DNA of 64,000 nt from Cellulophaga sp. HaHaR_3_176 (GCF_019021925.1 NZ_CP058990.1:1480001-1544000); one strand, 5' to 3'. Shown: positions 26,296-35,742, numbered from the stretch's first letter. Numbers and translations are program-made. Notes: generated by a model from the letters alone, not told the origin.

Positions 26296-26514
26296 TTTGC
26301 TAACTTTTTCTAAATCAGCCGCGAAACTACGTTTTTTTATTGGTTTGAATTACTTTTTAGAGTAGTTTTTAATAACTGATTTACAAACTTAAATAAATAA
26401 GATTCGCAATAAAACATATACTTTTCATCGGTTATTCTTGTTTTCTGCCAAATAAACTTCATTATTAGCATATAATAACGCAATTTGTTGATTATTAACC
26501 AATTCCAAGCCAAG

Positions 26515-26586
26515 ATGAGAAAATCTATACTCTTATTTATTTTACTAGTAATTACTTTAACAATTGCATCTACTTCAACTCTTTAA
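26515..26586 (+). CDS. Tiny hydrophobic ORF, 23 aa
   Basis: ATG at 26515 opens MRKSILLFILLVITLTIAST and stops at TAA 26584-26586. It looks like a signal peptide or single membrane helix. It could be a small membrane peptide, or the stump of a lost secreted protein just before the cytochrome gene. The coding nature is uncertain. Confidence 0.25.
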   Translation: MRKSILLFILLVITLTIASTSTL

Positions 26587-26588
26587 AG

Positions 26589-26596
26589 TATTTTTG
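26589..26596 (+). promoter_or_regulatory. -7 promoter box of cytochrome gene
   Basis: TATTTTTG fits TAnnTTTG. It would place transcription start near 26602, downstream of the first possible start (26564). This supports the TTG at 26627 as the true start of the cytochrome gene. Confidence 0.5.
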
Positions 26597-26626
26597 TTTT
26601 TTATAACCGAGAATTATATACACATT

Positions 26627-28060
26627 TTGAAAAAGATTTTTACGATTACTTTACTAGCTATTTTGGCTTCGTGCTCTACTTCTACCGAAGATATTGAAAA
26701 AGAAATAATAATAGAAATACCCGAAGAATCAGAAGAAAATGAAGTTTGGGAAATAGTTTCTATTCCTGCTAGCTCTCAACGAAATGGAGATATTGAAACT
26801 GGAAGAGAGTATCTTTTTTCTGGAGACTACATGAGTTCAGGCATACCGTATAATGTTTATTTAGCTATTTATGGACAGAATACTGAAAACTTACTAAACA
26901 GAACAGGAGACAACGCTATAATAGCTTACGATTATACTGTATTAACCTCAAACAATGCAAAAGTTGTTGCTCCTAATTGTTTAAATTGCCATTCTGCTAA
27001 AATTAATAATGAATATGTTGTTGGCCTAGGTAACCATAGTGGTAATTTTACAGTAAACAGGGCTTTATTAGAACCCTTATTAACTAGTGGTGTTAATCAA
27101 GCATATGGATCAGATAGCCCCGAAGCTAAAGCATACGAGCAGTTCAGAAAAAGTATAATTGCTATTGGCCCTAAAACCCAAACAGAAACTATAGGTGTTA
27201 ATTCTGCTAATAAAATTGCGGAAGTATTAATCTCTCACAGAGATAAAAATTCATTAGAGTGGAATGATACTCCATATGTAAACGTTGATTCTGAAGTTAT
27301 ACCTTCAGATGTGCCTGCATGGTGGTTGTTAAAAAAGAAAAACGCGATGTTTTATACTGCTTTAGGTAGACAAGATTTTTGCAAATCATTTATAGGTGCT
27401 GCTTTACTTACGTTAGATAATGTTGATAAAGCAATTGAAGTTGATGAAAAAATGCCAGATGTTCTTGCTTATTTAAATAGTATTGAGCCTCCTAAATATC
27501 CTTTTAACATTGATAATACATTAGCAAATACTGGAGAACCTATATTTAATAATAAATGTTCTAGTTGCCATGGTACTTATGATGATAACCCGACTTATCC
27601 AAACTCATTAGTTGCGTTAAATACAATTCAAACAGATCCTGAATTATCGAACCACTATACTCAAAATTCAGAACTTAATACTTATTTTTTCGATTGGTTC
27701 AATACAGGGTATATGGGTACAGATGATAATAATATTAAATTAGAAGCTGAAGGTGGCTATATAGCTCCTCCATTAGATGGCGTTTGGGCTACCGCTCCAT
27801 ATTTTCATAACGGATCAGTACCCACTATTGATGATGTTTTAAACAGCTCGAATAGACCTGAACTTTGGAGTCGTACTTTTATTGATACAGATTACGACCA
27901 AATAAAATTAGGGTGGAATTATACAACCGAAAATACTAAGCAAAATATTAAAACATACGACACTACTTTAAAAGGTTATGGCAATGGCGGGCACACTTTT
28001 GGAGATGAACTAACAGAAACTGAACGATTAGCTGTTTTAGAATATCTTAAAACTTTATAG
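26627..28060 (+). CDS. Diheme c-type cytochrome lipoprotein
   Basis: This protein of about 477 aa starts at TTG 26627 with a lipoprotein signal (MKKIFTITLLAILAS then C16). Two heme-c motifs are present: CLNCH (118-122) and CSSCH (311-315). The C-terminal stretch IAPPLDGVWATAPYFHNGSV resembles diheme peroxidase/RoxA-type oxidoreductases, in which this region contributes to a heme pocket. It is exported and lipid-anchored. It is probably a periplasmic electron carrier or heme oxidoreductase; the substrate is unknown. It converges with the YHYH-YwqK-SCO1 operon, whose SCO1 protein also serves respiratory metal centres. Confidence 0.85.
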   Translation: MKKIFTITLLAILASCSTSTEDIEKEIIIEIPEESEENEVWEIVSIPASSQRNGDIETGREYLFSGDYMSSGIPYNVYLAIYGQNTENLLNRTGDNAIIAYDYTVLTSNNAKVVAPNCLNCHSAKINNEYVVGLGNHSGNFTVNRALLEPLLTSGVNQAYGSDSPEAKAYEQFRKSIIAIGPKTQTETIGVNSANKIAEVLISHRDKNSLEWNDTPYVNVDSEVIPSDVPAWWLLKKKNAMFYTALGRQDFCKSFIGAALLTLDNVDKAIEVDEKMPDVLAYLNSIEPPKYPFNIDNTLANTGEPIFNNKCSSCHGTYDDNPTYPNSLVALNTIQTDPELSNHYTQNSELNTYFFDWFNTGYMGTDDNNIKLEAEGGYIAPPLDGVWATAPYFHNGSVPTIDDVLNSSNRPELWSRTFIDTDYDQIKLGWNYTTENTKQNIKTYDTTLKGYGNGGHTFGDELTETERLAVLEYLKTL

Positions 28061-28100
28061 ACCCTATAATATTTTTACTTCTTAAAAAGCTTTCAAAACA

Positions 28101-28134
28101 AAAAAACCAACACATAAAGTGTTGGTTTTTTTTT
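28101..28134. terminator. Bidirectional intrinsic terminator
   Basis: AACCAACAC-ATAAA-GTGTTGGTT with flanking A- and T-runs. It follows the cytochrome gene by 41 bases and faces the converging SCO1 operon. Confidence 0.85.
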
Positions 28135-28231
28135 AATATTTTAGACTAATTCCGCAAGCATTCTATATAATATACGTTTCACTTTTAATCCTAGATCTCG
28201 AAATCTTAAAAAAATATATTATTTTAAAACT

Positions 28232-28930
28232 TTAGCTGTTTTCTTTTTCTAAAGCTTTGATATCTATAGTCAATTGTGACATTGAAGCTCTATTTAATCC
28301 GTTATAAATACCTCTAATATGTTTGTTTTTATCTATTAATAAAAAGTTTTCTGAATGTAAAAAGTCATTTATATCTTTTGGGACCCCTAAATCATTTTCT
28401 ACAAAGTATTGATTTCTCCCCAAGTCATAAATCTCAGTTTTATCGCCTGTAACTAGGTGCCATTTATTATCTATTACCCCAAACCTTGTCGCGTATTTTT
28501 TTAGTTCTTCAACAGTATCAAGTGTTGGTGTTACGGAATGTGACAAAAATAAAATACCTGAATCATTTTTAAACTCTTCTTGTAGCTTAAACATGCTATC
28601 TGTCATCTGCGGACAAATACCTGGACAACTTGTAAAAAAGAAATCTGTAATGTAAATTTTATTTTCAAAAGTGTTTTGAGTAATTGTATCCCCTAATTGA
28701 TTAATAAGTTCGAAATCTTTTACTGTATGAAAACTTTTTTCTTCTGAACTATTAGGTGTTATCCAATGTGGTGTAAAAGATTCATCATTATAATAAGGTA
28801 GATAATCGACCCTACTCACCTCTTCTACTTTTATATTTTCTTTTTTGACAGCCTCTTTACAACCAACATTTATTATAAAAAAACAAAGCAAAGTATAACG
28901 TACAATTTTATTCTGTAATAACTTTTTCAT
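28232..28930 (-). CDS. SCO1/SenC family copper chaperone lipoprotein
   Basis: SCO proteins deliver copper to, or reduce the cysteines of, the CuA site of cytochrome oxidase. The 232-aa protein has an SPII signal with C24 (IINVGCKE), a thioredoxin-like domain with the CPGIC copper motif (C102, C106) and the third ligand H192 in DFLHSENF. It is the last gene of a three-gene operon and overlaps the YwqK-like gene by 23 bases. It is expected to be periplasmic and membrane-anchored. All copper ligands are intact. Confidence 0.93.
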   Translation of the reverse strand: MKKLLQNKIVRYTLLCFFIINVGCKEAVKKENIKVEEVSRVDYLPYYNDESFTPHWITPNSSEEKSFHTVKDFELINQLGDTITQNTFENKIYITDFFFTSCPGICPQMTDSMFKLQEEFKNDSGILFLSHSVTPTLDTVEELKKYATRFGVIDNKWHLVTGDKTEIYDLGRNQYFVENDLGVPKDINDFLHSENFLLIDKNKHIRGIYNGLNRASMSQLTIDIKALEKENS

Positions 28931-29531
28931 CTTCTAATTGATAACATAAATTAGCTCTTAATAATCCGAATATTCTACCATTCTTGGCTTCATAGTTTAC
29001 ATACAATGTTCCATTTTTAAGCCATGCTTTCTGCATTCCGCTTTCATTGCCTTTTACAAGGTTACGAAATTTAGATAGTTGACCATCTGGATACCATTGC
29101 TTTTCTTCACCATCTTTAAATCCTTTTATATAAAAAGATTCTTCTGCTAAAGCTCCGTTTTCCCACCAGCTTCTATACAAACCAACTAGCTTATTTTCAT
29201 GATAGTTTGATTCTACTCTAAGCACTCCTTTGTCTGACCATCTTTTTGCAACGCCTTCTCGCTTACCTTTATAGAAACCTAATTTTTCTTCTACAATACC
29301 ATTGTTGTATATTTTTGTGGCAAAACCATTGAAAGGTACATTTTTATAATACCATTTTCCTTCTACTGGATTTAGTTTTAAGTCTTTTTTATCAACTGTA
29401 ATATCTTCAATAGAAATTAATTCTTTTTCCTCTACAGTTACATTACTATTTTTAGTAGTATTAATAAAAAAGTCTTTATTACCTATTACTAAAATCATCA
29501 AAAAGAAAAATGATACAATACCTTTCAACAT
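28908..29531 (-). CDS. MORN/YwqK-type repeat protein
   Basis: This protein of about 207 aa has an N-terminal membrane or signal segment (MLKGIVSFFFLMILVIG), then several MORN-2-like (YwqK family) repeats of about 23 residues. Repeats such as GFYKGKREGVAKRW, NYHENKLVGLYRSWWENG and WYPDGQLSKFRN span residues about 65-165. The ATG at 29531 gives a better start than the upstream frame opening and follows the YHYH stop by 11 bases. Despite the database name for the family (antitoxin YwqK), nothing suggests a toxin pair here. It sits between a YHYH lipoprotein and SCO1 in one operon. Confidence 0.78.
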   Translation of the reverse strand: MLKGIVSFFFLMILVIGNKDFFINTTKNSNVTVEEKELISIEDITVDKKDLKLNPVEGKWYYKNVPFNGFATKIYNNGIVEEKLGFYKGKREGVAKRWSDKGVLRVESNYHENKLVGLYRSWWENGALAEESFYIKGFKDGEEKQWYPDGQLSKFRNLVKGNESGMQKAWLKNGTLYVNYEAKNGRIFGLLRANLCYQLEDEKVITE

Positions 29532-29541
29532 AATTTTATTT

Positions 29542-30315
29542 TTAATATCCTTGGTAAGGACCTGCAAATGCAATATATGATCCTGTTGTAGAATAAATTT
29601 CGTTTATAATATGGTAATGATATTCTTCTTCACCATTTGTATATTGTGTTGTTGTTGTATGACCACCTGAAGCATCTAAATCTGTTGGGTATGTTTCAGT
29701 TGAATCACATTTTCTTCCATAAAGAAAAACACCATCTAATAAAATTCCTACTAAATTAGCATCATCATTTGTAAATGCCTTTGGCTCTAAATGATAGTGA
29801 TAAACTCCAGGGCCAATATGAGCTCCTGTCCAATCTAAACTACCTGCTGCCTCATTTAATGCCCCATTACCTTCTTGATCATTAAATATAGATGCACCAC
29901 TAACTGCAATACCTATAGTATTAACTTGTGTCGATACTGTACTACCTGTTAAGTTTGGTGTTGCATCTACCGTAATAGTTGTTGCATTATTGTTACTTGA
30001 CATGATGCTTGGCGTTAAATCAACATCTGGCTCATCTCTATAAAGTTCATTGCCTTCTCCCCAATAAACAGATTCATGATTTGGCAAGCCTGTTGTTTCT
30101 ATAACAATATCTGAACCATCAATATATATAGTTGTAGCATCTGTATTAAAAGCAGCAAAAGCTGCATGCAATTCTGTAACGACTTCTTCATCATCTACAA
30201 TAACATCATCATCGTCGGTTATAGAATCACTACTACAGGCTATAAATGCCAATATAATAGTTGCTGATATTGCTAATACAGGAACTATTTTAAAAAATAA
30301 ATTATTCTTTTTCAT
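29542..30315 (-). CDS. YHYH-domain lipoprotein
   Basis: This protein of about 257 aa has an SPII signal (ILAFIACSSD). A low-complexity acidic linker (DDDDVIVDDEE) is followed by a YHYH domain containing PGVYHYHLEP and a second EEYHYHIINE, the duplicated His motif that names the family and probably binds metal. It also has LDGVFLYGRKCD and an end, AGPYQGY. I used the ATG at 30315; an upstream opening to 30384 has no family sequence. First gene of the operon with YwqK-like and SCO1 genes, it could take part in copper or metal handling outside the inner membrane. Confidence 0.85.
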   Translation of the reverse strand: MKKNNLFFKIVPVLAISATIILAFIACSSDSITDDDDVIVDDEEVVTELHAAFAAFNTDATTIYIDGSDIVIETTGLPNHESVYWGEGNELYRDEPDVDLTPSIMSSNNNATTITVDATPNLTGSTVSTQVNTIGIAVSGASIFNDQEGNGALNEAAGSLDWTGAHIGPGVYHYHLEPKAFTNDDANLVGILLDGVFLYGRKCDSTETYPTDLDASGGHTTTTQYTNGEEEYHYHIINEIYSTTGSYIAFAGPYQGY

Positions 30316-30573
30316 AGGTGTTATTTTAATTAGTTTGTTGTAGTATTTTAAATTGATACAATGTAAAGTTGAGAAAAAGAACAATATATAAAAGATGAAA
30401 TCTGTGAACAGCGTTATTTAATCAGTGAATGACTAAATTGAATCGGTGAACAGTTCTTGTCAATCAAATAAGAGAGTATAATTTCAATAAACATTAATTA
30501 TATTTTACTTTAATTTGTCTTGCCTAAGAAAGCTATAGTTTAACTTAAACCTGATTATTAAATACAATTACAC

Positions 30574-31611
30574 ATGAAAACATCAAGTAGATTTTGGTTT
30601 CAGAGTTTATTTTGGCTTACACTTTGGCTTATATTCTGGTTTTTTGAAGATGGTAACTTAGAGTTTATTAAAAAAAATTTACTGATTTTCATTTCTCAAA
30701 TTGTATTACTTGCTGCCCTTATTTATTACGCTGCACCTAAACTTTTACTACAAAAAAAATACGGCAAATTTTTATTTTTTTCTGCAATTACAATCTTATT
30801 TCTTTGCTTTCTATCATCTGGAATTGAGACTAAACCTATAGGGCCTCCAAGACCTTTTTTTGGAAATTTACCTAAAAACATATCTAATGATTTACATCCA
30901 GAAAGACCTATTTCTCGCTTCTTTATCAATTTGCTTATTTTAAGTATATCTACCGTAACTGCTACCTTTTTAGAGACACTATCTTTTGCACAAAAAAAAG
31001 AAGAAGAAAATATTAAAAGTAAAAATGAAAAGTTACAGACAGAATTAAAGCTTTTAAAATCTCAAATAAACCCACATTTTTTATTTAATACTCTAAATAA
31101 TATTTATGCCTTATCTGCTATTAATACTCAAAAAACGCAAGACAGTATAAGTTATTTATCAAACATGTTACGTTATGTGTTGTATGAGTGTGATCAGCCT
31201 CTTGTTCCTATATATAAAGAGGTTGAGTATATTGAAAATTATATAAAACTATTTACAACTAAAAGCAGTAAAAAATATCCTATTACTACACGTTTTAATA
31301 TTAGTAATAAAGCTACACCTATTGCTCCTATGCTTTTAATTCCTTTTTTAGAAAATGCAATTAAACATAGTAATATTGAAAAAATAACTGGTACTTTTAT
31401 TAATATACTTATAACAAGCGATGATAACCAAATATATTTTGAAATAGAAAATAGTATATCAGACTTGCCTGTTATTAAAGATGAAGTCGGAGGTATTGGA
31501 TTAGAAAACGTAAATAAGAGATTAACCATTCTTTACCCTAACAAACATGAGTTATCTATAAATAATGGTGATGCTAGTTTTAAAGCGAGCCTTAAGCTAT
31601 TTTTAAAATGA
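30574..31611 (+). CDS. LytS-type sensor histidine kinase
   Basis: This 345-aa protein has four hydrophobic helices in the first 150 residues. It is followed by a coiled coil (about 135-160) and a His_kinase domain whose phospho-acceptor is H168 in INPHFLFNTLNN. An HATPase-like C-terminus follows (IPFLENAIKHS as N-box, then GGIGLENVNKRL as G-box). It phosphorylates the LytTR regulator encoded immediately downstream, with which it overlaps by 4 bases (ATGA). The signal sensed is unknown; no periplasmic domain of size is visible, so sensing probably occurs in the membrane. The gene is divergent from the YHYH operon. Confidence 0.93.
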   Translation: MKTSSRFWFQSLFWLTLWLIFWFFEDGNLEFIKKNLLIFISQIVLLAALIYYAAPKLLLQKKYGKFLFFSAITILFLCFLSSGIETKPIGPPRPFFGNLPKNISNDLHPERPISRFFINLLILSISTVTATFLETLSFAQKKEEENIKSKNEKLQTELKLLKSQINPHFLFNTLNNIYALSAINTQKTQDSISYLSNMLRYVLYECDQPLVPIYKEVEYIENYIKLFTTKSSKKYPITTRFNISNKATPIAPMLLIPFLENAIKHSNIEKITGTFINILITSDDNQIYFEIENSISDLPVIKDEVGGIGLENVNKRLTILYPNKHELSINNGDASFKASLKLFLK

Positions 31612-32291
31612 AAAAAATTAATTGTCTTGTAATTGATGATGAAGAATTAGCTAGATCGTTATTAAAAACATATATTAATAAAGTTGATGATTTAGAATTT
31701 ATTGCTGAATTTGAAAACCCGCTTGAAGCGCTGCCTAAAATAAAAGAAGGAACGATAAACCTTATTTTTTTAGATATTCAAATGCCTGAAATTAAAGGAA
31801 CTGATTTTGCGAAAATAATTGGTTCTGAAACTAAAATCATATTTACAACTGCATATAGCGAGTACGCATTAGAAGGTTTTAACTTAAATGCTTTAGATTA
31901 TTTATTAAAACCAATCACATTCCCTCGATTTTTAGAAGCTGTTCAAAAGTTTAAAAAAACAATAACCAACACTAATTCTGAAACTGAGCAAACTATTACT
32001 ATAAAGTCTGGTTACGACTTATATAAAGTAAATTATGCTGATATACTTTATATAAAAAGTGATAGTGAATATGTTACATTTTATACTTCTGATAAAAAAA
32101 TAATGAGTTTACAATCATTAAAAAAATTAGAGAGTGTTATTCCTAGTTCTATGTTTTTACGTGTACACCGTTCATATATTATAAATAAAACAAAAGTAAC
32201 GGCTTTAAAAGGTCGAGATTTGATGTTATCAGATATAGAAATACCTATCAGTGATTCTTATTATGAAAAAGTAAAATCAGAATTATTTTAA
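31608..32291 (+). CDS. LytTR-family response regulator
   Basis: This 227-aa protein has an N-terminal receiver domain with the acidic pair DD at 10-11 and phospho-acceptor D56 (FLDIQMPE). A C-terminal LytTR DNA-binding domain (about 130-227) contains YIKSDSEYVTFYT and FLRVHRSYIIN. It pairs with the LytS-type kinase just upstream through an overlapping stop/start. Targets are unknown, but the YHYH operon across the shared intergenic region and the pair itself are candidates. A strong terminator follows. Confidence 0.94.
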   Translation: MKKINCLVIDDEELARSLLKTYINKVDDLEFIAEFENPLEALPKIKEGTINLIFLDIQMPEIKGTDFAKIIGSETKIIFTTAYSEYALEGFNLNALDYLLKPITFPRFLEAVQKFKKTITNTNSETEQTITIKSGYDLYKVNYADILYIKSDSEYVTFYTSDKKIMSLQSLKKLESVIPSSMFLRVHRSYIINKTKVTALKGRDLMLSDIEIPISDSYYEKVKSELF

Positions 32292-32312
32292 ATAAACATA
32301 CTAGTTACAATA

Positions 32313-32343
32313 AAAAAAGACCAGCAATATGCTGGTCTTTTTA
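32313..32343. terminator. Intrinsic terminator of lytTR operon
   Basis: AAAAAGACCAGC-AATAT-GCTGGTCTTTTT, 22 bases after the stop. Confidence 0.88.
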
Positions 32344-32399
32344 ATAATCTATATAACAAATATTACTTATTTACATCAGTAATAAATAATTTTCTGTAC

Positions 32400-32828
32400 T
32401 TACGAAATTGCAACAAGTTCTAAGTCAAAAGTCAATTCTTGTCCTGCTAAAGGATGGTTAGCATCAATAATGATACTTTCTTCCTTAACATCTGCAATTC
32501 TTAATTGACGCTCAGTTCCATCAGCATTTTGAGCCATTAAGCCCATACCAACTTCTGGCTTAATTTCTTGAGGAAGATCTGCTTTAGGTACTTCTTGAAA
32601 CAATTCTTTGTTAATGTCTCCATAAGCTTCTTCCATAGGAATAACGATTGTTTTTTTCTCGTTAACTGCCATATCTAATAACCCTTTTTCGAAACCAGGA
32701 ATTAAACTTTTTTGACCCAAAGTAACTTTTATAGGCTCTCTTTCTAAAGAACTATCAAAAACTTCTCCGTTTTGTAATTTTCCAGTATAATGAACTTCAA
32801 CAGTGTCATTCTCTTTTACTTTACTCAT
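32400..32828 (-). CDS. SlyD-type FKBP peptidyl-prolyl isomerase
   Basis: This 142-aa cytoplasmic cis-trans prolyl isomerase and chaperone is split as in SlyD. FKBP strands VEVHYTGKLQNGEVFDSS and GLLDMAVNEKKTIVIP flank an IF (insert-in-flap) domain around 70-120, and the fold ends GQELTFDLELVAI. Unlike E. coli SlyD it lacks the long His/Cys-rich metal-binding tail. It probably helps folding of nascent proteins. It has a good promoter box upstream (32866-32873) and is a single gene. Confidence 0.92.
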   Translation of the reverse strand: MSKVKENDTVEVHYTGKLQNGEVFDSSLEREPIKVTLGQKSLIPGFEKGLLDMAVNEKKTIVIPMEEAYGDINKELFQEVPKADLPQEIKPEVGMGLMAQNADGTERQLRIADVKEESIIIDANHPLAGQELTFDLELVAIS

Positions 32829-32865
32829 AATCTCTATATTTTCTATTTATCAATCTATAGTTTTG

Positions 32866-32873
32866 CAAACTTA
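32866..32873 (-). promoter_or_regulatory. -7 promoter box of SlyD-type gene
   Basis: TAAGTTTG fits TAnnTTTG, 38 bases before the ATG. A TTTG lies 17 bases upstream, close to the expected -33 spacing. Confidence 0.55.
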
Positions 32874-32990
32874 AAAGATGTATAATGGTTCAAAGAATAT
32901 ATTTGAATTAATTGCCGTTTTTTTTAAAAACCTTAACAATTTTATATAAAAAATGATTCTATTTAATTGAATATTAGTTTTTTGACATAA

Positions 32991-33019
32991 AAAAAGCGAT
33001 ACTCAAAGTATCGCTTTTT
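32991..33019 (-). terminator. Intrinsic terminator of DEAH helicase gene
   Basis: AAAAAGCGATAC-TCAAA-GTATCGCTTTTT, 12 bases after the stop. Confidence 0.88.
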
Positions 33020-33031
33020 AATTTATTTATT

Positions 33032-34585
33032 TTATTCCTCAGGCGGATATCCGTGTATTTCCTCGAATACTTCATCAAAATTCTGACGTAAATAACTACT
33101 AAGTTTTGCTTTATAATCGTCTTTCAACCATTTTAAGAAGTTAAAAGTACTTCTACTTATACATTTTGCATAACTGGCAATTCTATTATCTATATCTGAA
33201 TCTAAAATTTTTGATAATGCCAATGCATCATAAACATCTTCACTATTTTCAATACAAATTCTACCATGTTGCTCTATAGATCTTTCTAAAACAACTTTTG
33301 AAGATTCACCTTTAAAGGTAGCATCGGTATAAACCTGTTTAATATCAAAATATACTTCTTCTGATTTAGCAAATTGAACTCTGATTTCTTCTGGCATTTC
33401 GTGTCTGAAATTGCTTTCGATATCATCATCGTTCTGTAAACGCTCCATATAAAAATTAGGAGACTTAAAGATCATTTGCCAATCTAAATCTGCACCCCAA
33501 GGGCCAAATCGATGGTAGTTATTACCTAAATCTATTACTTTAAAAGAAGATTTGTTGTTTAAAATACGAGAACCCCTACCAATCATTTGATAGTATAGTG
33601 TTAACGATTTTGTAGCTCTGTTTAAAATAATTGTGTCTATCGTAGGTTCATCAAAACCTGTGGTAAGTATACTAACTGAAGATAAAATAGCATCAGGTGT
33701 TTCTTTAAACCAAGTTAAAATTTGCTTACGCTGCTTTTTAGTAGCTGTATTATCTAAATGCATTACAGGTAAACCTGCTGCTTTAAATGTGTAATATATT
33801 TGTATTGAAGTATTAATACCGTTATTAAATATTAATGCTTTTTTACCTTTTGAATGTTTCAAATACGCCTGTAATGTTTTATCTAACATTGCAGTACTTG
33901 TATATAAATCTTCAGAAGATTTAACCGTATAATCACCGTTAGAACCTACTTCTAAAGACGTTAACCCCATGTCATACTGAAAAACTTCAGCACGTGCTAA
34001 AAATTCATTTTCAATAAGAGATTCTATAGATTCACCTGAAATAAGTTCATCATAATTATCTTTCATCGGAAGTTCTTTACTAGAACTCAACGGTGTTGCG
34101 GTAACTCCTAAGATAAAAGAGTTTTCAAAAAATTTAAATAATTTTGTAAAAGAATTGTAATGCGCTTCATCAATAATAACAAGGCCAATATCTGAAATAT
34201 CTAATTTATCATCATTTAAACGATTGTTAAGAGTTTCTACCATGGCAACAAAACAACTATAACGATCTTGATCATCTAGGTTTGCTTTACTGTTAACCAC
34301 TTTATTAGGCACACCAAAACTTGTAAGCATTGTAGATGTTTGGTTACAAAGCTCTACACGGTGTGTCATTACCAACACCTTTTTATTATGATTTTTCAGG
34401 TACTGACGCACCATTTCAGAGAAAATAACTGTCTTTCCCCCTCCTGTTGGTAATTGATAAAGTAAATGGTAGTTATCTGGTTCTGTATCGAATTTTTCGA
34501 AAATCTTGTTTATAGCACCTTGCTGATAACTATATAATTCTTTATCCGTCTTTCTATCTTGCAATCCAATTGCTGTCTCCGTCAT
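33032..34585 (-). CDS. DEAH-type SF2 helicase, paralog 1
   Basis: This 517-aa type III restriction-subunit/XPB-like SF2 ATPase has motif I LPTGGGKT (45-52), DEAH (139-142), TAT in motif III, and QMIGRGSR (motif VI) near residue 336. A C-terminal region of about 150 residues (charged, with an FDIKQVYTD-type segment) is shared with the second copy at 56895-58406. The two align along their whole length and are clearly duplicates within this window. No methylase or nuclease gene is nearby, so it is not part of a classical restriction system. Likely roles are DNA repair or RNA remodelling; not settled. Confidence 0.88.
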   Translation of the reverse strand: MTETAIGLQDRKTDKELYSYQQGAINKIFEKFDTEPDNYHLLYQLPTGGGKTVIFSEMVRQYLKNHNKKVLVMTHRVELCNQTSTMLTSFGVPNKVVNSKANLDDQDRYSCFVAMVETLNNRLNDDKLDISDIGLVIIDEAHYNSFTKLFKFFENSFILGVTATPLSSSKELPMKDNYDELISGESIESLIENEFLARAEVFQYDMGLTSLEVGSNGDYTVKSSEDLYTSTAMLDKTLQAYLKHSKGKKALIFNNGINTSIQIYYTFKAAGLPVMHLDNTATKKQRKQILTWFKETPDAILSSVSILTTGFDEPTIDTIILNRATKSLTLYYQMIGRGSRILNNKSSFKVIDLGNNYHRFGPWGADLDWQMIFKSPNFYMERLQNDDDIESNFRHEMPEEIRVQFAKSEEVYFDIKQVYTDATFKGESSKVVLERSIEQHGRICIENSEDVYDALALSKILDSDIDNRIASYAKCISRSTFNFLKWLKDDYKAKLSSYLRQNFDEVFEEIHGYPPEE

Positions 34586-34709
34586 AATATCCTTTTCTAA
34601 GGGGCTACAAAATTAACCCCTTTATAGGGGATAACAAATAATTATTCAAAAACTATATGTTTTTTTGATTAAAAGCTTGTTTTTAATGTTGAATGTTTTA
34701 TAAATTCAA

Positions 34710-35699
34710 CTACCTAACTAACCTTCTTAAAACTACCCATTGCTTTAACATGTCTCTAGAGTTGCAAGCAGGATAACCTAATACTGTTTTACCTGCAGCA
34801 ACATCATTCATAACACCTGACCCTGCACCTACAATAACACCTGAATGTAATGTGGTATGATCTTTAATAGATGCACTACCACCAATAATGACACCATCAC
34901 CTAGTGTTACAGATCCAGCCAAACCGCTATGGCCTGCCATAATACAAGACCTACCCATAATAGAGTTATGGCCTATTTGTACTAGGTTGTCTATTTTAGA
35001 GCCATCTCCGATGATTGTAGAGCTGAATTTACCACGATCTACACAAGAATTTGCTCCTATCTCAACGCCATTGCCAATAATTACATTTCCTATTTGTGGA
35101 ATTTTCACTAAGCCCCTACCATCAGTACTTGGTCTAAAACCAAAACCATCAGCACCAATACTCACATTTATATGAAAAATACACTGATGTCCAATTTCTG
35201 AACGTTCACGAATAACAGTTCCTGACCAAATAATACAACCGTTTCCTATTTTGGTATCATCCATTATAGTAACATTAGGGTATAAAATAGTTTGATCACC
35301 TAAAACTACATTTTTACCAACATAACAATTGGCACCTACTCGAACATCTTTACCTAAAAATGCAGTAGAATGAATAACTGCTGTAGGGTGAATTTCATTT
35401 TCTAAAACAGGAAGACCTGGATCAAAAAGCTCTAATATTTGAGCCATTGCTAAATCAGCATTTTTTACTTTAATTAAAACACGATTTTCACCTGGTTCTA
35501 ATTCTATTTTTTCGTCAATTACTGCCGCACTTGCTTTTGAGGTTGCCCAAAGCTTTCCATATTTTCTGTTACCGATAAAGGTTATGTGATTAATTTCTGC
35601 TTTTTCTAATTGTTCTGGAGCATTTATTTTTTGATTTGTAATACCTATAAGTTCTCCTTTTAAAACAGCATTAATTTCTGATACAGTAAATGACTTCAT
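34710..35699 (-). CDS. lpxD: UDP-3-O-acylglucosamine N-acyltransferase LpxD-like
   Basis: LpxD adds the second 3-hydroxyacyl chain from acyl-ACP in lipid A synthesis. The 329-aa protein has an N-terminal uridine-binding domain (about 1-95) and a left-handed parallel beta-helix of hexapeptide repeats (about 105-290), with the catalytic-type His in CIFHINVSIGADGFGF. At the end the fold closes with YPACNSRDMLKQ. Bacteroidota often carry several LpxD-like copies, and this one lies away from lpxA/lpxC, so it could be an accessory paralog. It is cytoplasmic. Confidence 0.87.
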   Translation of the reverse strand: MKSFTVSEINAVLKGELIGITNQKINAPEQLEKAEINHITFIGNRKYGKLWATSKASAAVIDEKIELEPGENRVLIKVKNADLAMAQILELFDPGLPVLENEIHPTAVIHSTAFLGKDVRVGANCYVGKNVVLGDQTILYPNVTIMDDTKIGNGCIIWSGTVIRERSEIGHQCIFHINVSIGADGFGFRPSTDGRGLVKIPQIGNVIIGNGVEIGANSCVDRGKFSSTIIGDGSKIDNLVQIGHNSIMGRSCIMAGHSGLAGSVTLGDGVIIGGSASIKDHTTLHSGVIVGAGSGVMNDVAAGKTVLGYPACNSRDMLKQWVVLRRLVR

Positions 35700-35742
35700 A
35701 TAGTTTTAGTGGTTGTGTTTTGTATAAATATAAGAAATCTAC

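Noticed and set aside
28908..29531. Toxin-antitoxin module from the YwqK name
   Set aside because: The neighbours are a YHYH lipoprotein and SCO1, and no toxin-like partner is present.
30343..30360. TAGTATTTTAAA before the YHYH operon as another repeat copy
   Set aside because: Only about 12 AT-rich bases match, and no other repeat block is present, so chance is likely.
33032..34585. Restriction-modification system based on the helicase similarity to type III subunits
   Set aside because: No methyltransferase, specificity or nuclease gene lies next to either paralog.
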